Both the position numbers and the translations under genes were made by a program. Below are positions 45,731 to 54,529 of a stretch of 64,000 nucleotides of DNA, one piece after another. The DNA comes from Polyangium sp. 15x6 (GTDB lineage Bacteria > Myxococcota_A > Polyangia > Polyangiales > Polyangiaceae). Position 1 is the stretch's first letter; the number at the start of each line of letters is the position of its first letter. The stretch covers positions 1 to 64,000 of the forward strand of contig NZ_JASBQE010000044.1 in assembly GCF_029960785.1 (NCBI RefSeq). Direction: 5' to 3'. The notes beneath the pieces are model-generated. The model worked only from the letters and a program-made list of their open reading frames with translations. It did no database searches and was not told the DNA's origin.

Positions 45731-46683
45731 TGGCTGCTTCGAAGTGGTCTCTCCTGTGCGCCCTCGCCCTGGCAATGGGGCCGGCCGGTTGCATCGACGA
45801 CGTCGTGCCGAGCTCCTCGCTCCCGAGCTGCACGGATCTGGCGGCCACGTGCGGGCCCAAGAACGACGAAATCTGCTGCGCGAACTCGCTCGTCACGGGG
45901 GGGGCGTACGAGCGCCTCGATCTCGAACAGAACAAGTCTTATTCGGCCACGGTGAGCGACTTTCGGCTGGATCGCTTCGAGGTGACGGTCGGGCGGTTTC
46001 GAAGGTTCTGGAGCGAGTATCCTAGGAATATTCCAGCCGCGGGCGAGGGGGCTCATCCGAACATGCAGTACAGCGGGTGGGACGATGCATGGCCATTACC
46101 GCAGGACCAGGCCGAGCTCACCGCTTCTTTGAAGTGCAACGAATACTACCAGACCTGGACGGACGAGCCTGGCGATGGCGAGCACAAGCCCATCAATTGC
46201 GTCAACTGGTATGTCGCGTTCGCCTTTTGCGCCTGGGATGGCGGCCGATTGCCGACCGAGGCCGAGTGGAACTATGCAGCGGCCCGCGGCAGCGAAGAGA
46301 CGAACTACCCGTGGGGGAACGCCGCGCCGGACGATGACCATGCGGTGTATTGCCCGAATTATTCGGAGGTGGATCAGGGCTGTCCGACCGCGACGCTCGC
46401 CGACATCTCCAACGTCGGCTCCAGGTCTCCCGCGGGCGATGGGAAATGGGGGCAATCCGACCTGGCCGGCAGCATGCGCGAGTGGACCCTGGACTACCAC
46501 GACGTGTACTTTGAACGTTGCGACGATTGCGCCAACCTGACGAACATGATCGGGGGCCGCGAGGCGCGCGGCGGCGACTGGAACAACGACGCGGCGAGCC
46601 TGAGCTCGTTTCTCAGGATCGGCTACGAGCCTGCGGATGCGAAGAGCTGGGTGGGGTTTCGCTGCGCTCGCCGGCCGCGCTGA
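45730..46683 (+). CDS. FGE-sulfatase (SUMF1)-domain lipoprotein
   Basis: 317 aa with a lipobox signal peptide (MGPAGC), so probably membrane-anchored outside the cytoplasm. The SUMF1/FGE fold is clear: [50 protein letters not shown]-like core, YPWGN, [11 protein letters not shown]-like [14 protein letters not shown] and VGFRCAR. The Cys pair of true formylglycine-generating enzyme after RGGSW is absent, so sulfatase activation is unlikely. In myxobacteria such domains are often coupled to kinases and may be ligand-binding. The last gene of the kinase operon. Confidence 0.9.
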   Translation: [317 protein letters not shown]

Positions 46684-46687
46684 GGTA

Positions 46688-47134
46688 TCAGGGCGCGTTG
46701 CACATGATGATGTGCTCGACGGCGTCGATGAGGATCTGCTCCACCCGCGGTGCCTCGATGGCTCGGGCGTCGGCGAAGCGTTCGAGATCGAAGGGCGGCG
46801 GGTTGACCTCCAGATAGGCGAGGATCTGGAGCGGATAGCCTTTCCAGCGGATCACGCAGAAGCCGACCACGTTGCGGCTCCCCGTGGCCCCGCGCAGGCC
46901 GAGGGCGAGCTCGATGCTCGGGGTGTCGTGCCCTTGATCGAGGAGGATCCGGGCCTCGTGCCCGGCCCGCCGGAGCTCGGCCGCGACCTCCTCCATCTGC
47001 GGCCGGAGCAGATCGTCGCGGAGGGCCGCGAAGCTTCGGAGGAAATCGGCCTCGTCCGGCGTCCGCCCCTCGGCGATGCGCCGCGCGTAGCGCGCGGTGA
47101 GCCGCTCGAGGCGGAGGCGGTTTTGCTCTTTCAT
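46688..47134 (-). CDS. Hypothetical protein at the end of the VgrG-2 operon
   Basis: 148 aa, soluble, helical N-terminal half (EQNRLRLERLTARYARRIAEG, FLRSFAALRDDLLRPQMEEVAAEL) and a beta-rich C-terminal half (VGFCVIRWKGYPLQILAYLEV). It lies 10 bases after the DUF4150 gene on the same strand, and nothing else follows before the convergent FGE gene. Position at the end of a VgrG module is where effector or immunity genes often sit; no proof from sequence. Family not recognised. Confidence 0.7.
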   Translation of the reverse strand: MKEQNRLRLERLTARYARRIAEGRTPDEADFLRSFAALRDDLLRPQMEEVAAELRRAGHEARILLDQGHDTPSIELALGLRGATGSRNVVGFCVIRWKGYPLQILAYLEVNPPPFDLERFADARAIEAPRVEQILIDAVEHIIMCNAP

Positions 47135-47144
47135 GCGGGCGTCG

Positions 47145-47534
47145 TCAGGGAGCGAGGATCAGCACCTTGGTTTGGCTCGGAGCGACGGTCATGCCCCGGG
47201 CGTTGGTGCGGTTCTGCATGGTGGGGCTCGTCAATCGCGTCACCGGCGCGCCCTTGATGAGCACCTTGCGGGCTCCCATCACGTGCCGCGACGTGCTCAT
47301 CACCGAGCGCGAGAGCACGCCCCCGTTGATGCCCGGGTTGTCCCCGTTGGTCATGGGCACCTTGGTGCGCATGTTGTGCGCCGGCGCGCACACGAACAGG
47401 ACCTTGTAGACCGCAGAGACCGCCATGGGGTTGGCGGCGAAGTTGGGATACGGGATCGGCGTGGGCCCCGGGGGCGTGAGGCATACGTCGGGGATCGCGA
47501 AGGCCATGCCCCCGCGCTGGGTATTGGCAAACAT
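47145..47534 (-). CDS. DUF4150 PAAR-like T6SS spike tip protein
   Basis: 129 aa, a match to DUF4150: FANTQRGGMAFAIPDVCLTPPGPTPIPYPNFA, GDNPGINGGVLSRSVMS, VLIKGAPVTRLTSPTMQNRTNA and a final strand. DUF4150 proteins are PAAR-like and cap VgrG spikes. Standing alone, without a fused toxin, it would sharpen the VgrG of this operon and could bind separate cargo. It follows the DUF3540 gene by 10 bases. Confidence 0.88.
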   Translation of the reverse strand: MFANTQRGGMAFAIPDVCLTPPGPTPIPYPNFAANPMAVSAVYKVLFVCAPAHNMRTKVPMTNGDNPGINGGVLSRSVMSTSRHVMGARKVLIKGAPVTRLTSPTMQNRTNARGMTVAPSQTKVLILAP

Positions 47535-47544
47535 GGGCTCCTCC

Positions 47545-48195
47545 TCAACCGATGTGGACCTGACCGCCGTCGATCTTGGTCAACTCTCCGCTCGTCACCA
47601 GGGTGGTTTGCGACTTGATGTTCACCGCGGCCTTGGCCGAGACCTCGTAATAGCGGGCCCGAACCTGCTCCGACTCGGCGATGAAGCGATAGGCCCGCGC
47701 CACGCGCGATACCCAGCGATCGGCCACCGACTCCACCGATCGGGCCACGGTCTTGACGTGATCGATCTTCGCGACCAGCCGATCGCCGAGGTAGCTCATG
47801 GCCTCCACGGCCAGGGCCCCTTCCCGGGCGTGGACCCGCACCTTGCCCGAGGCCAGCGTGGTCTCGCCGGGCGTGGCCATGCAGACGCCGCTCTGGGCGT
47901 GGATCGTCACCTTGCCCGCGGGCGCGCTCATTTCCAGATCGCCCTCGGCCACGAGCCGCGTCGCCCCTCCGCCTTCGCGCTCCAGCACCGCGAGCACGTG
48001 GCAGCCCTCGTCGTGGAGGGCGAGGAGCACCAGGTCCCCGAGCGCGGGCTCGACCAGGCAGCTCACCGCCCTCCGAGCCTCGTACTCACCCGAGCCCACG
48101 CGCACCATGAGGCGCTTGCCCAGGATCGCGGTCACCGTGCCCACCTCCTGGGTGGCCAGGGTCTCGGTTCGCTGTCTCGCCAAGTTGTCTCGCAT
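47545..48195 (-). CDS. DUF3540 protein of the VgrG module
   Basis: 216 aa. The first half is beta-rich and OB-like (GTVTAILGKRLMVRVGSGEYEARRAVSCLVEPALGDLVLLAL). The second half has spike-like short strands (LVAEGDLEMSAPAGKVTIHAQSGV, ASGKVRVHAREGALAVEAM) and ends in TKIDGGQVHIG. DUF3540 co-occurs with DUF2169, VgrG and DUF4150 in gamma- and deltaproteobacterial T6SS loci. Role unknown; it may extend or bind the spike. Same strand and close spacing to both neighbours. Confidence 0.85.
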   Translation of the reverse strand: MRDNLARQRTETLATQEVGTVTAILGKRLMVRVGSGEYEARRAVSCLVEPALGDLVLLALHDEGCHVLAVLEREGGGATRLVAEGDLEMSAPAGKVTIHAQSGVCMATPGETTLASGKVRVHAREGALAVEAMSYLGDRLVAKIDHVKTVARSVESVADRWVSRVARAYRFIAESEQVRARYYEVSAKAAVNIKSQTTLVTSGELTKIDGGQVHIG

Positions 48196-48225
48196 CGCTC
48201 GTCTCCGTATCTCGCAAGAGGCCTC

Positions 48226-49269
48226 TCAAGGAGACCAACGCTCTGCTTCCAGCAGCTCCTCGTCATCGCCGAGGAGCCCGGCCCGGCTCGTGAACACCGC
48301 TCCTTCGTCGCGCGCCTGGTGAAAGCGGGCGCGGAAGAGCTTGGCGTGCGACAGATCCGCTTCTTCCACGCCGGCGTGGGAGAAATCGGCGTAGCTGAGA
48401 TCGGCGCCGCGCAGGTTCGCGAGCTTGCACGCGGCGCGCTGGAAATTGGCCTGGTACAGGCAGGCGTCGGCGAAATTCGCGGCCTCGAGGCTCGCCTTTT
48501 GAAAGACCGCCTGCCGGGCGTGGAGTCCCTTCGCCGAGGCGCCGTCGAGCCGCGCCTCGGCGAACATCGCCCGCTCGGCGTTGGCGTCGTCGAGCTTCGC
48601 GCCGACGAGCTTCGCGCCCTTGAAGTTGGTCTGCACGATCTCCGCTCCGCGCAGATCGCAGCCGCTGAGATCGGCCTCGTCGAGCATGGTGAAGGACAGG
48701 TGCATCCCGGAGAGATCCTGCCCCCGGAGCTTGGCTCCGCTGAGCACCGAGAGATGCATCCGGGCCCCGCGCAGGCTGGCGCTGGAGAGGTCGGCCGCCA
48801 TCAGGCAGCAGCGCTCGAGCTCGGCCTCGTCGAGGGCGATCTTCTCGAGCTCGGTCTCGACCAGCGCGAAGCGATCGAGCTTGGCCTTGCGGAAGCTGGT
48901 CTCGGCGGCGCGGCCCTTGACCACGGTGGCGATGCTCAGATCCGCGCCTTCGAAGGAGGCCCGGGAGAGATCGCAGTCGACGAACTTGGCGTCCACGAGA
49001 TCGCTGCCCGGAAGCGCCGTGCCCTGCATGGCGCACTTGTAGAACGAGGTGTGGCGTGCCTTGACCCCGGTGAGATCGGCGCCGCCGAGATCGCAGGCGT
49101 TGAAGATCGACTCGCTGATCTTCGCGCCCGCGAGGTTCGCCCCCCGGAAGTTCACGCCCTCGAAGACCACACCCGAGAGATCGAGGCCGGCGAGATCGAG
49201 GCCGGCGAGATCGGCTCCGGCGATGAGCTCGCCCTCGCCGATGGCCGCGATGAGCTCGTCGCGGCTCAT
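48226..49269 (-). CDS. Pentapeptide-repeat protein of the VgrG module
   Basis: 347 aa made almost wholly of A-(D/N/K)-L-x-x pentapeptides (GADLAGLDLAGLDLSGVVFEG, ANLRGADLSYADFSHAG), predicting a right-handed quadrilateral beta-helix of about 60 repeats. The middle has less regular coils with Cys and Arg. Its ATG overlaps the stop of the DUF2169-pentapeptide gene by 4 bases, so the two are coupled and probably form one unit. No signal peptide. Pentapeptide proteins can mimic DNA or act as scaffolds; here the spike context suggests cargo or an adaptor. Confidence 0.88.
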   Translation of the reverse strand: MSRDELIAAIGEGELIAGADLAGLDLAGLDLSGVVFEGVNFRGANLAGAKISESIFNACDLGGADLTGVKARHTSFYKCAMQGTALPGSDLVDAKFVDCDLSRASFEGADLSIATVVKGRAAETSFRKAKLDRFALVETELEKIALDEAELERCCLMAADLSSASLRGARMHLSVLSGAKLRGQDLSGMHLSFTMLDEADLSGCDLRGAEIVQTNFKGAKLVGAKLDDANAERAMFAEARLDGASAKGLHARQAVFQKASLEAANFADACLYQANFQRAACKLANLRGADLSYADFSHAGVEEADLSHAKLFRARFHQARDEGAVFTSRAGLLGDDEELLEAERWSP

Positions 49270-51953
49270 CCTTCTTTCCTCGTGAACACGACCTGATTCA
49301 CCAGGGCTCCGGCGAAGCTCGTGCGGTCATCGCCGATCGTATGAAGGAGGCTCGCGCCGAAGAGATTTGCCTTCTCGAAGATCGCGCCCGGCACCTTGGC
49401 CTTGTCGAGGATGGCCTCCATGAGGTTGGCCTCGCGGAGATCGGCGCCGCTGAGATCGGCCTCGGCGAAGCGCGCCTCACGGGCAGCGAGCTGCGTGAGG
49501 CGCGCGCCGCAGAGCACGGCCTCGCTGAAGTCCGCGCCCTCGGCCCGGGCTTTCTCGAAGTTGGCGCCGCTGAGGTTCACGCCGCTGAGGTTGGCCTCTT
49601 CGAGATCGGCCTCCGAGAAATCCGCGCCCGGCAGCGCCGAGGTGGCGATGATGCACAAGCCGCGGGCCCGCGCTTCGCGGAAGGAGGCTTTTTCTCCGGC
49701 GAAGTCGAGGAAGCTCGTCCCTTCGAGGTGGGCGCCGTCGAAGCTCGCGAGGGCTCCCTTGCATTGCAGGAAAGTCGCCCCGCCGAGCTGGGCCCCGGTG
49801 AAGCGGGCCTCGGTGAGATCGAGCTCGAAGAACTGCACCTCGCGGGCGTCGGCGTCGGTGAAGTCGGTGCCGAGCACCTGCGTCTCGAAGAACTCGGCGC
49901 CGGTGAGATCGGCCCCGGCGAGCTGGGCACCATCGAGGCGCGCTTTGTAGAGGACCGCATCGTGGAGATTGGCGCCGGCGAAGCGCACGCCCGAGGCCTC
50001 GGTGAAGCCGAGGTTCGCCCCCACCAGCTTGGTGTCCTCGAAGCGCGCGCCCTTCACGTTGGCGCGGGTCAGGACCGCGCCCGAGAGATCCGCCCCGGTG
50101 AAGTCGCAGTCCGAGAGATCCGCGCCTTCCAGCAGGGCTTCGCGGAGATCCGCCTCGGCGAAGCGCAGGCCTTTGAGATCGGCGCCGGTGAGATCACGCC
50201 GGGCGAGCGACTCGCCCGCGGCGAGCGCCGCCTCGACCTCGGCCCGCAGCGCGGCCTTCTCGGCCTCCGAGAGCGGCGTGGCGGGCGGACACTGGTGGGC
50301 GTGGGCGCGGTAGGCTTCGAGCGACGAGGCCTCCATCTGCCGAAGCTCGCCGGCGAAGGCAGGATCGGCGATCTTGGCTTCCAGATCCGGCATCGGCGCC
50401 CCGCCTTTGCGCGCCGCCCCGGCGACCTCGCGCATCTGGGCGAGCTCGGTCTCGGCGCGGAACTTGGGCGGGCCACCACCCTCCTGCTCCGATCGCTTGA
50501 CCAGGCCGTCGAAGTCGATGCCCTGCGCGGCGCAATCGCGGCGCGCCTTGGCCTCGGCCTCCTTGGCGCGGGCTTCGCCGTCCCTCTCCATCGCTCGGGC
50601 CTCGGCGTCGGCGCGGTCGATGTAGTCCGGCAGATCGTCGAGCGAGGAGGGCGGACGAGCCGCCGCGACGGGCTGCTTGGGAAGCGCCACCTCGGGATCG
50701 ATCCCGGCGGCGCGGAGCTCGTCGCGGGCTCGTTCGAGATCGCGCTCCGCTCGGAGCTCGGCGCGCTTCTCGAGCAGCTCCTCGTCGTCGAGGAGATCGT
50801 CCATGTCGGTGCCGAGCTCTTCCTCGAAGAGCGGCGCGCTCGGATCCGGCGGGGGCAAGAGCTCGCGATCGCGGAGCGCGTTGACCGCGCCCTTCTCCTC
50901 GTCGAGACGTGCGGCCAGGGCCTCGCGGTAATGCTCGATGGGCTTCGGCGTATCCGCCTTCTCCAGGGCGCCGAGGAGCAGCGCCACGTCGCCGGCGTTG
51001 CTCTCGTCGACCTCGATGACGCCGCGAAAGACGGCGATTCCGCGCTCCAGGTTGGGCAGGAGGATCAGGGTCTCGAGTCGCGTCGCCACCTCGCGCAGGG
51101 CTCCTTCGGCGGTCACCGTCTCGGCCGTCTCGGCGCTGGAGACGAAGCAGCGAGCGCGAAGCCATGGGACCCGGCTCTCGAGGCGGGTCTTCCTTCCGTG
51201 GAGGTTCTCGAGCGCGATGGCCTCGCCTCCCTGGAAGTATTCGCCGAGGCGCTGATCGGCGGGCGCCACCTGAAAGGCCTCGACATCGATGTCGCTGGCA
51301 AAGCCGGGGAACTCTTTCTCCAGCCAGGCGGTGCCATAGGTGCCCAGCTTGGCGATGCGGGCTTCGAGCGCCGGATCGAGGGCCCCGAAGCAGGCCGGCG
51401 GAGGCCGATCCCGGGGCGAGGTCATCAGGTGCCGGGGATCCTCGAGGTGAGGGAGCCGGTGCACCGAGCGGCCATTCTCGTCCACCGGGGAGAGGCCCAT
51501 CCCTCGAGGATTCTGCGGATACGCGGCTCCGCCAAACGCATTCTCCCAGGTCAGGGCCATCTCCACGATCGGCTCGGGGTCGGTGGGCACGCCATTGCGC
51601 CACTGCCGGGCTCCGACCACGTAAATGGTCTTGTCCACCAGGGGTTTTTCGGCGGGGCCCAGCACGAGGCGCGCGGCAACGGCCGGGCTCGGCTTTCCCC
51701 CGGGCGCAAAGGCGCTTCCATAAAGAAGAACCTCGCCGCGGGGCTTGGGCATACCCTCGTCGAGGATGGGCGGGACGCTCGCGCCCTTGCCCATCTCCTC
51801 CGCCGCCTTCTGCCACAGGGCCACCTCCGGCAGGGGCAGCTCCGGGGCCTCCAGAGGGAAATACGCGAGCAGGCCGACGCTCAAATAGTGCTTCCCGCGA
51901 AGGGTAAACACGCGCTGCAGGACCGAGAGGCGGCTGGGTTTGACGACACGCAT
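49266..51953 (-). CDS. DUF2169 - pentapeptide-repeat fusion protein
   Basis: 895 aa. Residues about 1-310 are a DUF2169 domain (LSVGLLAYFPLEA, VLLYGSAFAPGGKPSPAVAARLVLG, TWENAFGG, QVAPADQRLGEYFQGGEAIALENLHG). Residues about 330-575 are charged, helical and probably coiled (ELRAERDLERARDELRAAG). Residues about 580-885 are pentapeptide repeats forming a beta-helix. The fusion directly joins the adaptor type found in T6SS loci to a pentapeptide helix. It lies 22 bases after VgrG and overlaps the following pentapeptide gene. No catalytic motif seen. Confidence 0.9.
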   Translation of the reverse strand: MRVVKPSRLSVLQRVFTLRGKHYLSVGLLAYFPLEAPELPLPEVALWQKAAEEMGKGASVPPILDEGMPKPRGEVLLYGSAFAPGGKPSPAVAARLVLGPAEKPLVDKTIYVVGARQWRNGVPTDPEPIVEMALTWENAFGGAAYPQNPRGMGLSPVDENGRSVHRLPHLEDPRHLMTSPRDRPPPACFGALDPALEARIAKLGTYGTAWLEKEFPGFASDIDVEAFQVAPADQRLGEYFQGGEAIALENLHGRKTRLESRVPWLRARCFVSSAETAETVTAEGALREVATRLETLILLPNLERGIAVFRGVIEVDESNAGDVALLLGALEKADTPKPIEHYREALAARLDEEKGAVNALRDRELLPPPDPSAPLFEEELGTDMDDLLDDEELLEKRAELRAERDLERARDELRAAGIDPEVALPKQPVAAARPPSSLDDLPDYIDRADAEARAMERDGEARAKEAEAKARRDCAAQGIDFDGLVKRSEQEGGGPPKFRAETELAQMREVAGAARKGGAPMPDLEAKIADPAFAGELRQMEASSLEAYRAHAHQCPPATPLSEAEKAALRAEVEAALAAGESLARRDLTGADLKGLRFAEADLREALLEGADLSDCDFTGADLSGAVLTRANVKGARFEDTKLVGANLGFTEASGVRFAGANLHDAVLYKARLDGAQLAGADLTGAEFFETQVLGTDFTDADAREVQFFELDLTEARFTGAQLGGATFLQCKGALASFDGAHLEGTSFLDFAGEKASFREARARGLCIIATSALPGADFSEADLEEANLSGVNLSGANFEKARAEGADFSEAVLCGARLTQLAAREARFAEADLSGADLREANLMEAILDKAKVPGAIFEKANLFGASLLHTIGDDRTSFAGALVNQVVFTRKEG

Positions 51954-51975
51954 GACGCAAGAACCTCGAAGGACC

Positions 51976-54384
51976 TCAGAGGATCACGAAGCGGCTGGTC
52001 CGGTACATGGTGTTGACCTCGTTCTGGATATCGGTCCTCATCCTGCTCACCCGCACGTTGGCCTCGTGGCGCTCCAGGGCCTTGATCTTCACCTCGGCAA
52101 AGGGGCCCTCGAAGACTTCGAGAATCGACCCTTTGACCTTCGAGACCACCGCACCGCTGTGCGTCTCGCGCAAGAAGCCGGTGCTGTTCGAGGTGACGTT
52201 GCCGCGGTGGGTCTCGGTGAGGTTGCCGATGTGGGTATCCTTGGCGTTTCCGTAGTGCGAGGTGGTGGCGTTCCCCCGGTGCGTCTCCTGCAAATTGCCG
52301 TGGAGGACCGACTTGGCGTTGCCCTGCTGGAACTCGTCGAGGTTGCCGATGTGCCGCGAGTTGGCGTTGCCGGTGTGAAGCGAGGTCTGCTTGCCGGTCA
52401 CCGTCGACTTGCTGTCGCCGACGTGGAGCTCGGTCTTGGGGCCTTTGAGCGTCTCCGCCTTCTTGCCTTTGATGAATTCGATCTTCGCCCCCAGGAAGAC
52501 CTCGTGCACCAGGGCGAAGTGCGTGGCCTGCTTGACGCCGATGAGCTGCTCGGTCTTGGCCCCGAGGAGCAGCTCCTGCTTCCAACCGCCAAAGAACTCG
52601 GACGTGATCCCGCCCTTGATATCCATGGTGGCGCCGCCGGTGATCGAAAGTTTGTCGGAGCGCTCGATTTCGACCTTGTTCTCCGACTCGACCTTGGCGT
52701 CGCCCACGGCCGTCATCTCGATATCGCCCTCGACCTTGGCCGTCATGTTCTCGGCGACCGTGATGTTCCAGTTCTGGCCCACGTTGGTGTCGAGGTTCTT
52801 GCCGATGCCCATGAGGCCGTTGTCGTCGGTCTTGACGATGAGCTCGTGCCCGTCGTTGGGTGAGCCCATGCGGATGTAGCTGTTCGAGTAGGGCGTGGAG
52901 AGCGTGACCCGCTGCGAGCCCGCGAGATCCTCGAGCTCCAGGCGGTTTCTGCCGCCGGTCTGGATGACGTTCTTGGTGTGGTTGCCGCTGCTCACCGGGC
53001 TCGGGGTGAGCACGTTGGGGACCACGCCGGAGATCACCGGACGATCGGGATCGCCGCCGAGGAAGCTCAGGACCACCTCGGTGCCCTTGCGGAGGGGAAA
53101 ATGAAATCCCTCGATGCTCCCGCCGTGGGGCTGCATCATTCGCACGTAGGTGGATCCGGCGCCGCTCGGGGAGTCGTTCTCGTCGAAGTTGAACTTCACG
53201 AGGTAGCGCCCGTATTCGTCGATCTGCGCGTATTCGCTCTCGCCGCCGCCGTCGACGACGCCATTCTCGAAGCCGTAGATCCGCGGCCAGTGCGTCCGGG
53301 ATTCGGGCCGGAACTGGGTGCTGGCCGGGATGGCCGCCACCTCGACGAAATAGGTGTCCTCGTGCTCGAGGCCGATGAGCTCCTTGATGTGCACATCCCC
53401 GGCCGCCTGGTTGCCCTGGTGCTGGACCTCGATGGCCAGATACTTGGTATTGAAGCGGGCGCGGGGGTGCTCCTCGAGATCGAAGGTGTGGCCGGCGCGG
53501 AGGTGCATCCGCGTGCCCGTGGCCCGGGCGATCGATTTCCGGGTGAGGAACTCTTCGGATCGGATCTTGGCGAGGCGTGCCCCGGTGTCGGGAGAGAAGA
53601 AGCGCTCGCCATAGAGGCTGACCTTCCCGGCCCCCTTGGCCGAGACCGCCGCAGACCCCGATAGATCGAGCTTCGGCCGCGCATAATCGTAGTCGCGGAG
53701 CTTGACCTCGGCGGGCATGGATCCGTGATTCATGGAGAAGGAGCGGAACGAGGCGCCGGCGCTGCGATCCTCCCCGGTCTGGGGGGAATAACGGACCGGC
53801 TTGCCCATGCCCTCGGCGGGGTAGGACTTGTCATCACAGAAGACGACCTTCTCGCCCTCCTCGGTGTGCTCGAAGAAATAAAAGATACCCTCGCGCTCCA
53901 GCCAGCGGGAGACGAAATCGAAATCGCTCTCGCGGTATTGACCGATGTGCTCCTCCACCTCGTAGCTCTGGGTGAGGCGGAATTCGTAGCTGCCGGCGAG
54001 GCCGTTGTCGTCGAGGACCGCCCGGATGGCGTCGGGCGCGCTCTTCTTCGTGAAGATCCGGCTGTGCCGCGAGAGAGCGAGGCGTGAGAAGCGAGGCACG
54101 AGCACGACGCGCACCAAGGCCCGGCCCCCATACTCGTGCACCAGATCGACGTCGCCGAGCACGCCGGCGAGCACGAAGGGCGGGATGTCGTCGCTCTCGC
54201 GATCGATCACCAGGCTGGCCGGGTCGCCCACGGCTTCGGCGAAATCGATGTCGCCGTCGTCGCTGTGAAATTGCAGGTAGACCTCGAATCGATAGGGCCG
54301 CGACACGGCTTCGGTGCCACGGAAGCCGACGACACGCGACGGGCGGGGAAGTCCGCTCGACGAAAAGGTGATGAGGTCGCGCAT
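51976..54384 (-). CDS. vgrG: T6SS spike protein VgrG (TssI), second copy
   Basis: 802 aa. The gp27/gp5 core occupies residues about 1-480 (FEVYLQFHSDD, ESDFDFVSRWLEREGIFYFFEHTEEGE, IDEYGRYLVKFNFDEND, PLRKGTEVVLSFLGGDPDRPVISG). A beta-helix follows and ends in about eleven octapeptide repeats of the type xHxGNxxx (about 665-755). No enzymatic extension is visible, so it would deliver separate cargo. It heads the module together with the DUF2169 gene 145 bases upstream. The core differs strongly from the VgrG at 32099. Confidence 0.93.
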   Translation of the reverse strand: MRDLITFSSSGLPRPSRVVGFRGTEAVSRPYRFEVYLQFHSDDGDIDFAEAVGDPASLVIDRESDDIPPFVLAGVLGDVDLVHEYGGRALVRVVLVPRFSRLALSRHSRIFTKKSAPDAIRAVLDDNGLAGSYEFRLTQSYEVEEHIGQYRESDFDFVSRWLEREGIFYFFEHTEEGEKVVFCDDKSYPAEGMGKPVRYSPQTGEDRSAGASFRSFSMNHGSMPAEVKLRDYDYARPKLDLSGSAAVSAKGAGKVSLYGERFFSPDTGARLAKIRSEEFLTRKSIARATGTRMHLRAGHTFDLEEHPRARFNTKYLAIEVQHQGNQAAGDVHIKELIGLEHEDTYFVEVAAIPASTQFRPESRTHWPRIYGFENGVVDGGGESEYAQIDEYGRYLVKFNFDENDSPSGAGSTYVRMMQPHGGSIEGFHFPLRKGTEVVLSFLGGDPDRPVISGVVPNVLTPSPVSSGNHTKNVIQTGGRNRLELEDLAGSQRVTLSTPYSNSYIRMGSPNDGHELIVKTDDNGLMGIGKNLDTNVGQNWNITVAENMTAKVEGDIEMTAVGDAKVESENKVEIERSDKLSITGGATMDIKGGITSEFFGGWKQELLLGAKTEQLIGVKQATHFALVHEVFLGAKIEFIKGKKAETLKGPKTELHVGDSKSTVTGKQTSLHTGNANSRHIGNLDEFQQGNAKSVLHGNLQETHRGNATTSHYGNAKDTHIGNLTETHRGNVTSNSTGFLRETHSGAVVSKVKGSILEVFEGPFAEVKIKALERHEANVRVSRMRTDIQNEVNTMYRTSRFVIL

Positions 54385-54529
54385 GGGTGTACCTTTCTCA
54401 TCGCGGCGCCGAGGGGCCCGGCGCTTCGGGCGCGGAGTATAGCGATTTGGTTCCCGAGAAAAAAGACGTGATGACCTGCGTCTGGCGGTATGCGCCGAGC
54501 AGCCGGAGCGTAAACTTCGAGATGTCGTT

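Noticed and set aside
47425..52016. Two very long plus-strand frames (623 and 891 residues)
   Set aside because: Antisense of the pentapeptide and DUF2169 genes; their apparent repeats mirror the pentapeptide codons.
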